Assembly (NCBI RefSeq): GCF_002865585.1
Contig: NZ_CP025581.1
Coordinates: forward strand, 3,038,001-3,102,000
Source: Nocardioides houyundeii
GTDB taxonomy: Bacteria; Actinomycetota; Actinomycetes; Propionibacteriales; Nocardioidaceae
DNA: 64,000 nt
Direction: 5' to 3'
Below, in pieces: positions 53,785 through 62,254 of the stretch. The stretch's first letter is position 1; the number at the start of each line of letters is the position of its first letter. The position numbers and the translations under genes were made by a program. A model generated the notes under the pieces. It ran no database searches. It saw only the letters and a list, made by a program, of their open reading frames with translations, and was not told the DNA's origin.

Positions 53785-54275
53785 GGGGCGCCCCGGTCGT
53801 GGTCTCCGCCCACCAGCTGCTCGACCGCGTGCACCAGGACCGGCTCCAGCACCGCCAGGCCGTCCTTGACCCCGCCCCGGGAACCCGGCAGGTTGACCAC
53901 CAGGCAGGTCCCACGCACCCCGGCGAGCCCCCGGGAGAGCATCGCGGTCGGCACCCCCTTTGCCACCCCGTGGGCCCGGATCGCCTCGGCGATGCCCGGC
54001 ACCTCGAAGTCCAGGACGGCCGCGGTGGCCTCCGGCGTCCGGTCGGTCGGGGTCAGGCCCGTGCCGCCCGTGGTGAGCACCACGCGGGCACCGGCGTCGA
54101 CCGCGGCCCGGATCGCGCCGGCGACCGGGTCGCCGTCGTGGACCACCGCGGCGTCTCCGGCGACGAAGCCGAGCCGGTTGAGGAACTCCACGATGAGCGG
54201 GCCCGTCTCGTCGGGGTAGACACCGTCGGCTGCCCGGTTCGAGGCGACGACGACCGCGCCCGGCAGGCCGGTCAC
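53781..54275 (-). CDS. mog: Molybdopterin-binding protein (MogA/MoaB type)
   Basis: Adenylylates molybdopterin before Mo insertion. The protein has 164 residues from GTG 54275. The motif TTGGTGLTPTDRTPEA near residues 66-81 and the final LPGSRGGVKDGL define the family. Overlaps moaC and rimJ by 4 bp each, so the set is one transcript. Together with moaC and moeA it forms part of the molybdenum cofactor pathway. Confidence 0.93.
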   Translation of the reverse strand: MTGLPGAVVVASNRAADGVYPDETGPLIVEFLNRLGFVAGDAAVVHDGDPVAGAIRAAVDAGARVVLTTGGTGLTPTDRTPEATAAVLDFEVPGIAEAIRAHGVAKGVPTAMLSRGLAGVRGTCLVVNLPGSRGGVKDGLAVLEPVLVHAVEQLVGGDHDRGAP

Positions 54276-54739
54276 GCCGACCAGTCCCCCGACTTGCCGC
54301 CGGTCTTGGTCTCCACCCGGATGTCGGTGATGACGGCCGCCTTGTCCACGGCCTTGACCATGTCGACGACCGTCAGCGCCGCCGTGGCGACGGCCGTCAG
54401 CGCCTCCATCTCCACGCCGGTGCGGTCGGTGGTGGAGACGCTCGCGGAGATCGCCACGGCGTCGTCCTGCACCTCCAGGTCGACGCTGACCGCGGAGAGC
54501 GCCAGCGGGTGGCACAGCGGGATCAGCGACGGGGTCTGCTTGGCGCCCATGATGCCGGCCAGCCGGGCCACCGCCAGGGTGTCGCCCTTGGGCACCCCGG
54601 CGCCACGCAGCAGCTCGACCACCCTCGCCGAGACCAGGACCCGGCCCGACGCGGTCGCGGTGCGGGCGGTCACGGCCTTGGCGGAGACGTCCACCATCCG
54701 GGCGGCGCCGGCCTCGTCGACGTGGGTCAGTCGGTCCAT
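54272..54739 (-). CDS. moaC: Cyclic pyranopterin monophosphate synthase
   Basis: Turns the GTP-derived product of MoaA into cyclic pyranopterin. The protein has 155 residues from ATG 54739 (a GTG 6 nt upstream is possible). MVDVSAKAVTARTA, LIPLCHPLALSAV and the final DMVKAVDKAAVI are family signatures with the catalytic Lys and His. Lies between moeA (12 nt) and mog (4-bp overlap). Confidence 0.96.
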   Translation of the reverse strand: MDRLTHVDEAGAARMVDVSAKAVTARTATASGRVLVSARVVELLRGAGVPKGDTLAVARLAGIMGAKQTPSLIPLCHPLALSAVSVDLEVQDDAVAISASVSTTDRTGVEMEALTAVATAALTVVDMVKAVDKAAVITDIRVETKTGGKSGDWSA

Positions 54740-54750
54740 GCCTGACACTC

Positions 54751-55980
54751 TCAGAACTCCTCGTCCAGGGACAGCACCTGGACCATCTCGCCGGCGGAGA
54801 CGCTCGTGACGTCCTCGGGCACCACGACCAGGGCGTTGGCGGCTGCCAGGTCGCCGATCAGGTGCGAGCCGTGGCCGCCCACCGGTGAGACGAACGGGCC
54901 CCCGCCGTCGACGTCGAAGGCGCCGCGCACGAACTGCCGCTTGCCCGGGACAGAGGAGATCGGGTGGGTGAGCCGGGCCCGGCGGGTGGGGCGCTGGTAG
55001 GGCAGCTTTCCCATCATCCGGCGCAGCGCCGGGAGCACGAAGACCTGGAAGGAGATGTAGGCCGAGACCGGGTTGCCGGGCAGCGTGAAGATCGGCACCC
55101 GGTCCTCCCCCACGGTGCCGAAGCCTTGGGGCTTGCCGGGCTGCATCGCGACCCGGCCGAACCACACCGTGCCGAGCTCGGAGAGAGCCTCCTTGACCAC
55201 GTCGTAGTCGCCCTCGCTGACGCCGCCGCTGGTGACCACCAGGTCGGCGCGCACCAGCTGGTCGCTGAGCGCCTCCCGGAAGGCCCGCGGCTCGTCCGGC
55301 ACGATCCCCACCCGGTACGCCGTCGCACCGGCCGCCCGGGCGGCGGCCGCGAGCAGGAAGGAGTTGCCGTCGTAGATGGAGTCGTGACCCAGCGCCGTGC
55401 CCGGGTCGCGCAGCTCGGAGCCGGTGGAGATGATCACCACCCGGGGCCGGGGGCGGGAGCGCACCGTCGCCCGCCCGACCGAGGCCAGCAGCCCGAGGTG
55501 CCGCGGCCCCAGCACGGTGCCGTGCTCGAGCAGCTTGTCCCCGACCGAGACGTCCTCGCCGGTACGCCGGATGTGCTGTCCCGGTGACGGGGCGCGGGTG
55601 ATCTCGACCTGGACCACTCCCCGGTCGGTCCACTCGTACGGCACCACGCAGTCCGCGCCGGTGGGCACCGGTGCGCCGGTCATGATCTTCACCGCCGTGC
55701 CGGGCGAGAGCGCCAGCAGCTTGGCCTGGCCGGCGCCGATCTCGCCCACCACCGGCAGCCGCACCGGGGAGTCCTGGGTCGCACCGGCGACGTCGTCGAG
55801 GCGGACGGCGTACCCGTCCATCGCGGAGTTGTCGAAGCTGGGCAGGGCGACCTCGGCGAAGACGTCCTCGGCCACCGCCATGCCCAGCGCCTCCATCAGC
55901 GGCTGGGGGAAGTCCGAGAGCGGGGACACCCCGGCCAGGACGCGCTGGACCAGGTCGTCGACGGGCAGCAGGTCAGGCAT
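54751..55980 (-). CDS. moeA: Molybdopterin molybdotransferase / gephyrin-like protein
   Basis: Inserts molybdate into molybdopterin. The protein has 409 residues from ATG 55980. DNSAMDGYAVR, TGAPVPTGADCVVPYE, STGSEL, SGGVSEGDYD and LPGNPVSAYISFQVF are MoeA motifs. In corynebacteria the homologue at this place is Glp, which binds FtsZ and the receptor GlpR; the sepX/glpR gene downstream makes a dual metabolic and division role possible here. The start overlaps the end of the UGPase gene by 8 bp. Confidence 0.94.
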   Translation of the reverse strand: MPDLLPVDDLVQRVLAGVSPLSDFPQPLMEALGMAVAEDVFAEVALPSFDNSAMDGYAVRLDDVAGATQDSPVRLPVVGEIGAGQAKLLALSPGTAVKIMTGAPVPTGADCVVPYEWTDRGVVQVEITRAPSPGQHIRRTGEDVSVGDKLLEHGTVLGPRHLGLLASVGRATVRSRPRPRVVIISTGSELRDPGTALGHDSIYDGNSFLLAAAARAAGATAYRVGIVPDEPRAFREALSDQLVRADLVVTSGGVSEGDYDVVKEALSELGTVWFGRVAMQPGKPQGFGTVGEDRVPIFTLPGNPVSAYISFQVFVLPALRRMMGKLPYQRPTRRARLTHPISSVPGKRQFVRGAFDVDGGGPFVSPVGGHGSHLIGDLAAANALVVVPEDVTSVSAGEMVQVLSLDEEF

Positions 55981-57376
55981 CCGGGTCCTCGCCGGCCAGC
56001 ACCGCACCCGGGGCGATGCGCTGGGCCGAGGGGCTCTCCAGGGCGACGTCGCCCTCGAGCACCACCCCGCGCCCGAAGGTCCAGTCCCCGCTCACCCGCA
56101 ACGAGCGGGCCGCCCGCATGGACGGCGCACCCTCGGGGAAGCGCTTGTCGAACTCCCCGACCAGCTTGTAGAAGTCGCTGTCCAGGTCGACGAACGGCAC
56201 CCGGTCGCTGGCCTGGTCCAGGACGAAGTCCGCACCCAGGTCGTAGATGTCCGAGCGCAGCACCAGCAGGTCGTTGGTGGTCTTGACCGGCACGAACCGG
56301 TCGCGCCCGACCTCGATGGTGCGCGCCCCGTCGAAGACCTCGATCGCCGCGCCCATCGCGGTCTCCACCTGGATCACCTCCGGGGACGCGGGGTCGGCGG
56401 GATCGACGTTCTTGACGTTGCGGATCAGCGGCAGGCCCAGGATCCCCTGGCGGGCGTCCAGCAGGTCCTGCATCGCCTGCAGGTCGAACCACAGGTTGTT
56501 GGTGGAGGTGTACTTGTGCCGGTCCAGGTCGGCCAGGGCCTCCTTGTCGGCCTCCAGCGTCTGTGCGGACTCGCGCAGCACGATGCGGCCGTCGCTGCGG
56601 CGGCGGGCGAAGTGGCCGCCCTTGCGGTCCGACGGGGTACGCCGGACGGCCTCGATCGCGAACGGCGCGCCGGAGGTGGCGAACCAGCCGGCCACCTGGG
56701 GGTCCGGCACCGCGCCGAGGTTGTCGGAGTTGGAGACGAACGCGTAGCGGTAGCCGGCCGCGATGAGCTGGGCCAGCAGCCCGCTGGAGCGCAGCGCGGT
56801 GTAGATGTCGCCGTGACCGGGCGGGCACCACTCCAGGTCGGGGTCCCGGGGCCAGGCGACCGGCTGCAGCGTCTTGGCGAGCAGCTTGGGCTCCTTGTTC
56901 TGCAGGAACTCCAGGGGCAGCCCCTCGACCGGCAGCTCGTCGTAGCGCGCGAGGGCCGCCATCGTGTCCTCGGAGGTGCGGAAGCTGTTCATGAAGATCA
57001 GCGGGAGCCGGGCGTCGTACTTCTCCCGCAGGTGCAGCACCTGGCGGGCGATGATGTCGAGGAACGAGAGTCCGCGGCGCACGCACAGCAGCGACTTGGC
57101 CCGGTTCATCCCCATCGAGGTGCCCAGACCGCCGTTGAGCTTGATCACCACGCAGGCGCCGATGGCCTCGGCCGCGTCGGCCTCGGCGACCTGGGCGTCG
57201 GCCAGGGACTCCATGTCCAGCGGCTCGATCGACTCCTCGGGGACCATCCCGGTCTCACCGTGCTCGAGGAGGCGGAAGTAGTGCGCGAACGTCTCGACGG
57301 CGAGCTCGTCGACGCCCGCCTCGCGCATCTTGGTGCGGGCCCGGTCGAGCCCGCTGTTGTTGCCGTTGCTAGCCAT
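55973..57376 (-). CDS. UTP-glucose-1-phosphate uridylyltransferase, eukaryotic type
   Basis: Makes UDP-glucose from UTP and glucose-1-phosphate. The protein has 467 residues. The nucleotide loop is VIKLNGGLGTSMG, followed by AKSL, and NLWFDLQAM, VPVKTTNDLLVLRS and a C-terminal left-handed helix (GDWTFGRGVVLEGDVALES) match the UGP2/UDPGP family, not bacterial GalU. In M. tuberculosis this place is held by galU (Rv0993). The product feeds cell-wall and storage glucans and possibly the glycosyltransferases at 44.5-48.5 kb. Confidence 0.92.
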   Translation of the reverse strand: MASNGNNSGLDRARTKMREAGVDELAVETFAHYFRLLEHGETGMVPEESIEPLDMESLADAQVAEADAAEAIGACVVIKLNGGLGTSMGMNRAKSLLCVRRGLSFLDIIARQVLHLREKYDARLPLIFMNSFRTSEDTMAALARYDELPVEGLPLEFLQNKEPKLLAKTLQPVAWPRDPDLEWCPPGHGDIYTALRSSGLLAQLIAAGYRYAFVSNSDNLGAVPDPQVAGWFATSGAPFAIEAVRRTPSDRKGGHFARRRSDGRIVLRESAQTLEADKEALADLDRHKYTSTNNLWFDLQAMQDLLDARQGILGLPLIRNVKNVDPADPASPEVIQVETAMGAAIEVFDGARTIEVGRDRFVPVKTTNDLLVLRSDIYDLGADFVLDQASDRVPFVDLDSDFYKLVGEFDKRFPEGAPSMRAARSLRVSGDWTFGRGVVLEGDVALESPSAQRIAPGAVLAGEDPDA

Positions 57377-57400
57377 GACACCGATCGTAGGCTGATCTGC

Positions 57401-57997
57401 GTGAATCCCCACCAGGTGCCCACAGCCAAGCTCGCGCTGCGCGACCAGGTGCTGGCCGCCCGGCGTCGCCGGTCGCTTGCGGAGTCCGCCGAGCTCGCGG
57501 CCCGCAGCTGCGAGCACCTGCTCGCGCACCCCGCCGTACGCCGGGCCGGATGCGTCGCGGCGTACGTCTCGGTGAGCCGGGAGCCGGGCACCGGACTGCT
57601 GCTCGACGCGCTCCGTGCGGCCGGCAAACGGGTGCTGCTGCCGGTGCTGCTGGCCGACAACGACCTGGACTGGGCGGTCTACACCTCGGCCGAGGACCTG
57701 CTCCCGGCGACCCGGGGCACCATGGCGCCCCGGGGCCCGCTGCTGGGGGTCGAGGCGATCGCCGCCGCCGACGCCGTGCTGGTGCCCGGGCTGGCGGTCT
57801 CGCCGACCGGGCTGCGGCTGGGCCGGGGCGGCGGCTCCTACGACCGGGCCCTGGCCCGGGTGCCCGCCGGCACCTTCACCGCGGTGCTGCTGCACCCCGA
57901 CGAGGTCGGTCTGGACGTCCCCGGCCAGGACCACGACCGGACGGTCACCGCGGTCGCCACCGGCGACGGGGTGCTGACCCTCAACGCTGGGGGCTGA
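57401..57997 (+). CDS. 5-formyltetrahydrofolate cyclo-ligase
   Basis: Recycles 5-formyl-THF to 5,10-methenyl-THF using ATP. The protein has 198 residues from GTG 57401. AKLALRDQVLAARRR at the N-terminus (phosphate-binding basic helix) and the motif GLRLGRGGGSYDRAL near residue 145 are diagnostic. Divergent from the UGPase gene with 24 bp between starts, and its end overlaps the convergent penicillin acylase gene by 17 bp. Same place as Rv0992c. Confidence 0.94.
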   Translation: MNPHQVPTAKLALRDQVLAARRRRSLAESAELAARSCEHLLAHPAVRRAGCVAAYVSVSREPGTGLLLDALRAAGKRVLLPVLLADNDLDWAVYTSAEDLLPATRGTMAPRGPLLGVEAIAAADAVLVPGLAVSPTGLRLGRGGGSYDRALARVPAGTFTAVLLHPDEVGLDVPGQDHDRTVTAVATGDGVLTLNAGG

Positions 57998-60596
57998 GCA
58001 CCAGGGTGTCCTCGGCGGCGTCCTCGACGCCCTTGCGACCGAAGACCCACGGCAGGGTGCGCCCCGCGACGTACAGCTCGGTCTGGTCCACGTAGTGCCC
58101 GCTGGCCGGATGCCCCGAGACGCCGGTGAGGTTGATCCACCGGGAGTCGTCGAAGTCGGCGAGCGAGACCACCATCCGCATCGAGGGCGCCGAGGTGACG
58201 CCGTAGCCCTGGGACGCGTCCCAGCCGGTGGCGTTGACCACGCCGGAGCCGCCGCCGACCTCGAAGCCGTCACGGTTCAGCAGCCACTCCACCGCGCCGA
58301 TCCCGGAGCCCCCGAGCGTCTGGTTGCGCAGGTCCAGCCGGTGCAGGTGTCCCCAGCTCCACTCTTGGGGCCGCACGGACTGACGCTTGGTGATCTCGTC
58401 GCGCGCGGCCATCAGCGCCTCCCGCAGGACGTCGTCGCGGACCTCCCGCACGTCCTCGGTACGGCGGTCGTCCCACAGGTCGGCTGCCGGGTCGTCGAGC
58501 AGGTCCGCCACCACCTTGAACCACCGGTCGCCCCCGGTCGGCGCGATCCGGGCGCGCAGGTCGTCGGCGAAGGCCAGGCGCAGCAGGTTGGACCACACCA
58601 CGTTGAAGTACGCCGCAGCGCCGCTCTCGGCGCCCTCTCGCAGGTCCCAGTCGGCCAGCTCCGCGAGCCCCTCGCGGTAGTAGCCCCGCGGCAGTCCGTC
58701 CACCTCGAGCAGGTAGGGCACCAGGGTGGCGGCGATCGGGTTGAGCTCGTCGGTCTGCATCGCGGCCATCTCGTCGACGGTGATGTCTCCCCCGTCGGCC
58801 AGCTCGGCCTCGAGCAGGTCCCGGATCCGCTCGGAGCGGTAGCCGTGGTCCCAGTCCGAGGTCAGCGCGTAGGGGTACTCCGGCCCGATGACCGCCTGGT
58901 TGGCGGTGACGATGAACCCCTCCTCAGGGTCCAGCACCGAGGGCAGGCCGTCGAAGGGGACGAACTCGCCGGTCCAGTCGTTCTCCGGCAGCCATCCCTC
59001 CGCGGGCATGGACCCGTCGTTGCCGGACTGGCGGATCGGCACCAGGCCGGGGGCCTGGTAGCCGATGTGGCCCTCCCGGTCGGCGTAGACCAGGTTCTGG
59101 GAGGGCACCGCGAAGCGGGAGGCCGCGGCGCGGAACTCGTCCCAGTCCGCGGCCCGGTTGAGCAGCAGGATCGCGTCGGCGGTGGTGCTCGGCTGCAGCG
59201 CGGTCCACGCCAGGGACACGGCGTACCCGCCGGAGTTGGCACCCACCGAGCTGATCTCGCCGGAGACGTCGGAGATCAGCGGTCCGTGGGCGGTCTCGCG
59301 CACCCGCAGCGTGAAGTCGTCGGCGTCCCGGACCACGATGGTCTCCTCGCGCACCCGCAGCGGCTCCTGGTGGCCGTCGTAGGTCCAGGTGCTGCCCTGC
59401 ACCTTCTCCAGGAACAGGTCGGAGACGTCGGGGCCCAGGTTGGTGAAGCCCCAGGCGATGTCGGCGTTGTGGCCGATGACCACCCCGGGGACGCCGGAGA
59501 AGGTGAAGCCGGCGACGTCCAGGGTGCAGTCGGCGGCGACGACACGACAGTGCAGGCCCATCTGCATCCAGATGCCCGGCAGGCTCACCCCCAGGTGCGG
59601 GTCGTTGGCCAGCAGCGGCTGCCCCGTGGCGGTGTGCTCGCCCGCGACCACCCAGGAGTTGGAGCCCAGCGCGTCACCCCGCCCGATCAGCGCCGGCATC
59701 TCCTCCAGGGAGTCCCGCAGGCCGTCCAGAGCAGCGACCGCCTCGGGCGCCAGGGCCACGCGACGCGGGTTGCGGGTGGCGTTGCGGGTCGCGTCCTGCT
59801 CGAACACGCCGTCGACCACCGCGCCCCGGGTGACGATCGGCGTGGCGCGGTCGAAGTCGTAGGGCGGGAAGAGCGTGGCGACGCCCTCGGGGCTCTGGTC
59901 CAGCGAGGTCACCACCCGGTCGATCTCCTCGCCCATGTTGCCGCGCAGGTCCCAGGCCATCGCCTTGAGCCAGGCCAGCGAGTCCACCGCGGTCCACGGC
60001 TCGGGGGTGTAGTCCAGGCCGCTGGCCCGCAGCAGCGTGTACTCCACGGCGATGTCGGAGGCCGAGTGCTGGGCCAGGTAGGCGTTGACCCCGGCGGCGT
60101 AGGAGTCCAGGGCGGAGCGGGTCTCCGCGCTGATCAGCCCCAGCTCCTGCTCGGCCACCCGGCGCCAGCCCATGGTCCGGATCATCTTGTCGGTCACCAG
60201 GCCGTCGGTGCCGAAGAGCTCGGCGAGCCGGCCCGCGGTCACGTGGCGCCGCACGTCCATCTCGTAGAACCGCTCCTGGGCGTGCACGTAGCCCTGGGCC
60301 CGCATCAGGTCGGCGTCGGAGTCGGCGTACACCTGGGGGATGCCGTGCTCGTCGCGGAGCACCTCGACCTCGGCCCCCAGCCCGGGCAGCTCCACCGTCC
60401 CCGAGGTCTGGGGCAGCGGCTTGCGGTAGAGCACCAGGCCCCCGACGGCGGCCGCCAGCAGCACCAGGACGAGCCCGGTCGCGACGTACGCCGGGATGCG
60501 GGCCCAGCGCGGCCAGGCCCGGAAGGTGCGCCACCAGGAGCGGCGCGCGGCAGCCTCGTCGGGGCTGCCGTGGGCGGAGACGGTCTGGTCGGTCAT
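57981..60596 (-). CDS. Penicillin acylase family protein
   Basis: Ntn-hydrolase that splits amide bonds, 871 residues. One membrane helix near residues 34-57 anchors it outside the cell. After an alpha part, the autocatalytic cut should fall before Ser312 (LGSNSWVV), which becomes the nucleophile of the beta chain; HTATGQPLLANDPHLG follows as usual. A late HLHRLDLRNQTLGG stretch is typical. Relatives act on penicillins or acyl-homoserine lactones; the natural substrate is not predictable. It ends over the convergent 5-FCL gene. Confidence 0.93.
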   Translation of the reverse strand: MTDQTVSAHGSPDEAAARRSWWRTFRAWPRWARIPAYVATGLVLVLLAAAVGGLVLYRKPLPQTSGTVELPGLGAEVEVLRDEHGIPQVYADSDADLMRAQGYVHAQERFYEMDVRRHVTAGRLAELFGTDGLVTDKMIRTMGWRRVAEQELGLISAETRSALDSYAAGVNAYLAQHSASDIAVEYTLLRASGLDYTPEPWTAVDSLAWLKAMAWDLRGNMGEEIDRVVTSLDQSPEGVATLFPPYDFDRATPIVTRGAVVDGVFEQDATRNATRNPRRVALAPEAVAALDGLRDSLEEMPALIGRGDALGSNSWVVAGEHTATGQPLLANDPHLGVSLPGIWMQMGLHCRVVAADCTLDVAGFTFSGVPGVVIGHNADIAWGFTNLGPDVSDLFLEKVQGSTWTYDGHQEPLRVREETIVVRDADDFTLRVRETAHGPLISDVSGEISSVGANSGGYAVSLAWTALQPSTTADAILLLNRAADWDEFRAAASRFAVPSQNLVYADREGHIGYQAPGLVPIRQSGNDGSMPAEGWLPENDWTGEFVPFDGLPSVLDPEEGFIVTANQAVIGPEYPYALTSDWDHGYRSERIRDLLEAELADGGDITVDEMAAMQTDELNPIAATLVPYLLEVDGLPRGYYREGLAELADWDLREGAESGAAAYFNVVWSNLLRLAFADDLRARIAPTGGDRWFKVVADLLDDPAADLWDDRRTEDVREVRDDVLREALMAARDEITKRQSVRPQEWSWGHLHRLDLRNQTLGGSGIGAVEWLLNRDGFEVGGGSGVVNATGWDASQGYGVTSAPSMRMVVSLADFDDSRWINLTGVSGHPASGHYVDQTELYVAGRTLPWVFGRKGVEDAAEDTLVLSPQR

Positions 60597-60639
60597 CGCC
60601 CGTCATTGTGCCCTTCTCGGCTGACGTAACATGGGCGCC

Positions 60640-60936
60640 GTGCCGACCTACCAGTACGCCTGCACCGAGTGCGGGCACGCGTTCGAGCAGTTCCAGAGCT
60701 TCAACGACGACGCGTTGACCGTCTGCCCCCAGTGCGACGGGCGCCTGCGCAAGGTGTTCAACGCCGTCGGCGTGGTCTTCAAGGGATCCGGTTTCTACCG
60801 GACCGACAGCCGCTCCGGCTCCTCGGCCAGCGTGCCGGCTGCCTCGGACTCGTCCTCCTCGAAGCCCGCCTCCGCACCCGCGAAGGACTCCGGCTCGTCC
60901 TCGTCGCCCAGCTCGACCGCGCCTGCCGCCAGCTGA
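60640..60936 (+). CDS. FmdB-family zinc ribbon protein
   Basis: The protein has 98 residues from GTG 60640, giving the family start MPTYQYACTECGH. Cys8, Cys11 and a CPQCDG pair near residue 30 form a zinc ribbon; FKGSGFYRTD ends the domain at about residue 53. The rest is a Ser/Ala/Pro tail. Role unknown; in mycobacteria Rv0991c is in this position and has been linked to protein quality control. Divergent from the penicillin acylase gene. Confidence 0.92.
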   Translation: MPTYQYACTECGHAFEQFQSFNDDALTVCPQCDGRLRKVFNAVGVVFKGSGFYRTDSRSGSSASVPAASDSSSSKPASAPAKDSGSSSSPSSTAPAAS

Positions 60937-61015
60937 CCTGTGGACGCCGCAGGCGCCCCCACCACCTGTGGATGACGGCACCGGCCGAGGCGGTTGCCGG
61001 CCCTAGCGTCGGGCC

Positions 61016-61642
61016 ATGGTCTTCCTCGGGTCCCCTGCCGCCCGCGTCCGCGGCCTGCGCCGCCGAGTGCTGGCGCACCGCCGCCTGCTGGCCTTCGGGT
61101 GCGCCGCAGCGGCGGCTGCCGCCGCGGTCACCGCGACCGCGCCCCCGCCTGCCCCGTCCGAGCGGGTCCTCGTGGCGACGCGCGACCTGCCCTCGGGCAC
61201 CGTCCTCGCGCCGGGCGACCTGACCCGAGCCGCCTGGCCCGCGGGCGCCGCCCCGGACGGCGCCGTGCGGCTCGCGGTGGGCCGCACCCTGGCCGCCCCG
61301 GTGCGCCGGGGCGAGCCCATGACCGACTTGCGGCTCACCACGCCGGGGCTGCTCCAGGGCTATCCGGGCTTGGTGGCGGTGCCGGTTCGCGTCCCCGACC
61401 CGGCCGTGGTGGCCCTGCTGCGCGTCGGGGACCGAGTCGACCTGCTGGCCGCCGACCCCGAGACGGCGACTGCCGAGGTGGTGGCCCGCTCGGCCGAGGT
61501 GCTGGCGCTGCCGAGCGAGGTCGAGTCACCCGCGCAGGGCGCCACCGGCCGCCTGGTGGTGCTGGGCCTGGCGGCGGACGAGGTGGCGCCGGTCTCGGTC
61601 GCGGCCGTCAGGGACTTCATCACGCTCACCTTCTCGGGCTAG
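61016..61642 (+). CDS. SAF-domain (CpaB/RcpC-like) membrane protein
   Basis: The protein has 208 residues. A basic N-terminus is followed by a membrane helix (residues about 24-42, Ala-rich), then a SAF domain: VLVATRDLPSGTVLAPGDL and a GRTLAAPVRRGEPM stretch, and a second domain with VPVRVPDPAVVALLRVGDRVDLLA. This is the layout of the Flp-pilus protein CpaB/RcpC, but no other tad genes are near. It lies between fmdB and mscL, where mycobacteria also have a SAF protein. Confidence 0.83.
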   Translation: MVFLGSPAARVRGLRRRVLAHRRLLAFGCAAAAAAAAVTATAPPPAPSERVLVATRDLPSGTVLAPGDLTRAAWPAGAAPDGAVRLAVGRTLAAPVRRGEPMTDLRLTTPGLLQGYPGLVAVPVRVPDPAVVALLRVGDRVDLLAADPETATAEVVARSAEVLALPSEVESPAQGATGRLVVLGLAADEVAPVSVAAVRDFITLTFSG

Positions 61643-61697
61643 TTTGAAGACGTCGCATCCGTCGCCCTCCGGCTCGGAGGAACCCCGAGGAGATCGC

Positions 61698-62056
61698 ATG
61701 ACCGGCTTCAAGAACTTCATCATGAAGGGCAATCTGGTCGAGCTGGCCGTCGCCTTCATCATGGCCACGGCCTTCGCGGCGGTCGTCACGGCCACGGTGG
61801 CCCTGCTCATGGACCTGGTGGGCAAGATCGGGGACCAGCCGGACTTCTCCAACTACGCCCCGGGGGCGTCTCGGTGGGTGCCTGGATCACCGCGGTGATC
61901 TCGTTCCTGATCCTGGCCGCGGTCGTCTACTTCGCGATCGTGCTGCCCTACACCAAGGTCCAGGACAGGTACTTCCCCAAGTCGGAGGAGGGCACGCCGC
62001 AGGACATCGCACTGCTCGAGGAGATCCGGGACCTGCTCAAGACCCGCGGCGTCTGA
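61698..62056 (+). pseudogene. mscL: Large-conductance mechanosensitive channel with a one-base frameshift
   Basis: MscL opens at high membrane tension to release solutes. ATG 61698 starts TGFKNFIMKGNLVELAVAF, the conserved first helix. In the second part another frame gives VGAWITAVISFLILAAVVYF, the second transmembrane helix, and the C-terminal helix to the stop at 62054-62056. The break is at a run of five G (61862-61866); six would give YAPGGVSVGAW and a protein of about 119 residues, slightly short for the family. The first frame alone would end at 61898 without the second helix. Confidence 0.85.
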
Positions 62057-62074
62057 CCGCCGGCAGCACCTCGC

Positions 62075-62254
62075 TCAGCTCCCGTGGTGGGGCGGGACCT
62101 GCGAGCGCAGCCAGTCGTCGCTGCTCCGGTCCCGCTCCGCGCCGTCGGCCGGGTCCCGCTCGTCGCTGGTCGTCTCCGGGACCACGTCGCCGAAGATCTC
62201 GGCCAGACGCCGCCGGCGTTCCCAGTCGGCCTCGCGCTTGGATCCTTCGCTCAC
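62075..62254 (-). CDS. Small protein coupled to the LCP gene
   Basis: 59 codons from GTG 62254, overlapping the LCP stop by 4 bp (GTGA). Highly charged (SKREADWERRRRLAEIFGDV) with an acidic middle and no Cys or membrane helix. Small proteins of this type follow LCP genes in related actinobacteria as I recall; no function is known to me. A longer frame upstream is only the shadow of the LCP gene. Confidence 0.72.
   Translation of the reverse strand: MSEGSKREADWERRRRLAEIFGDVVPETTSDERDPADGAERDRSSDDWLRSQVPPHHGS

Noticed and set aside
61016..61642. Part of a Flp/tad pilus cluster
   Set aside because: Only a SAF protein is present; no ATPase, pilin or tad genes nearby.
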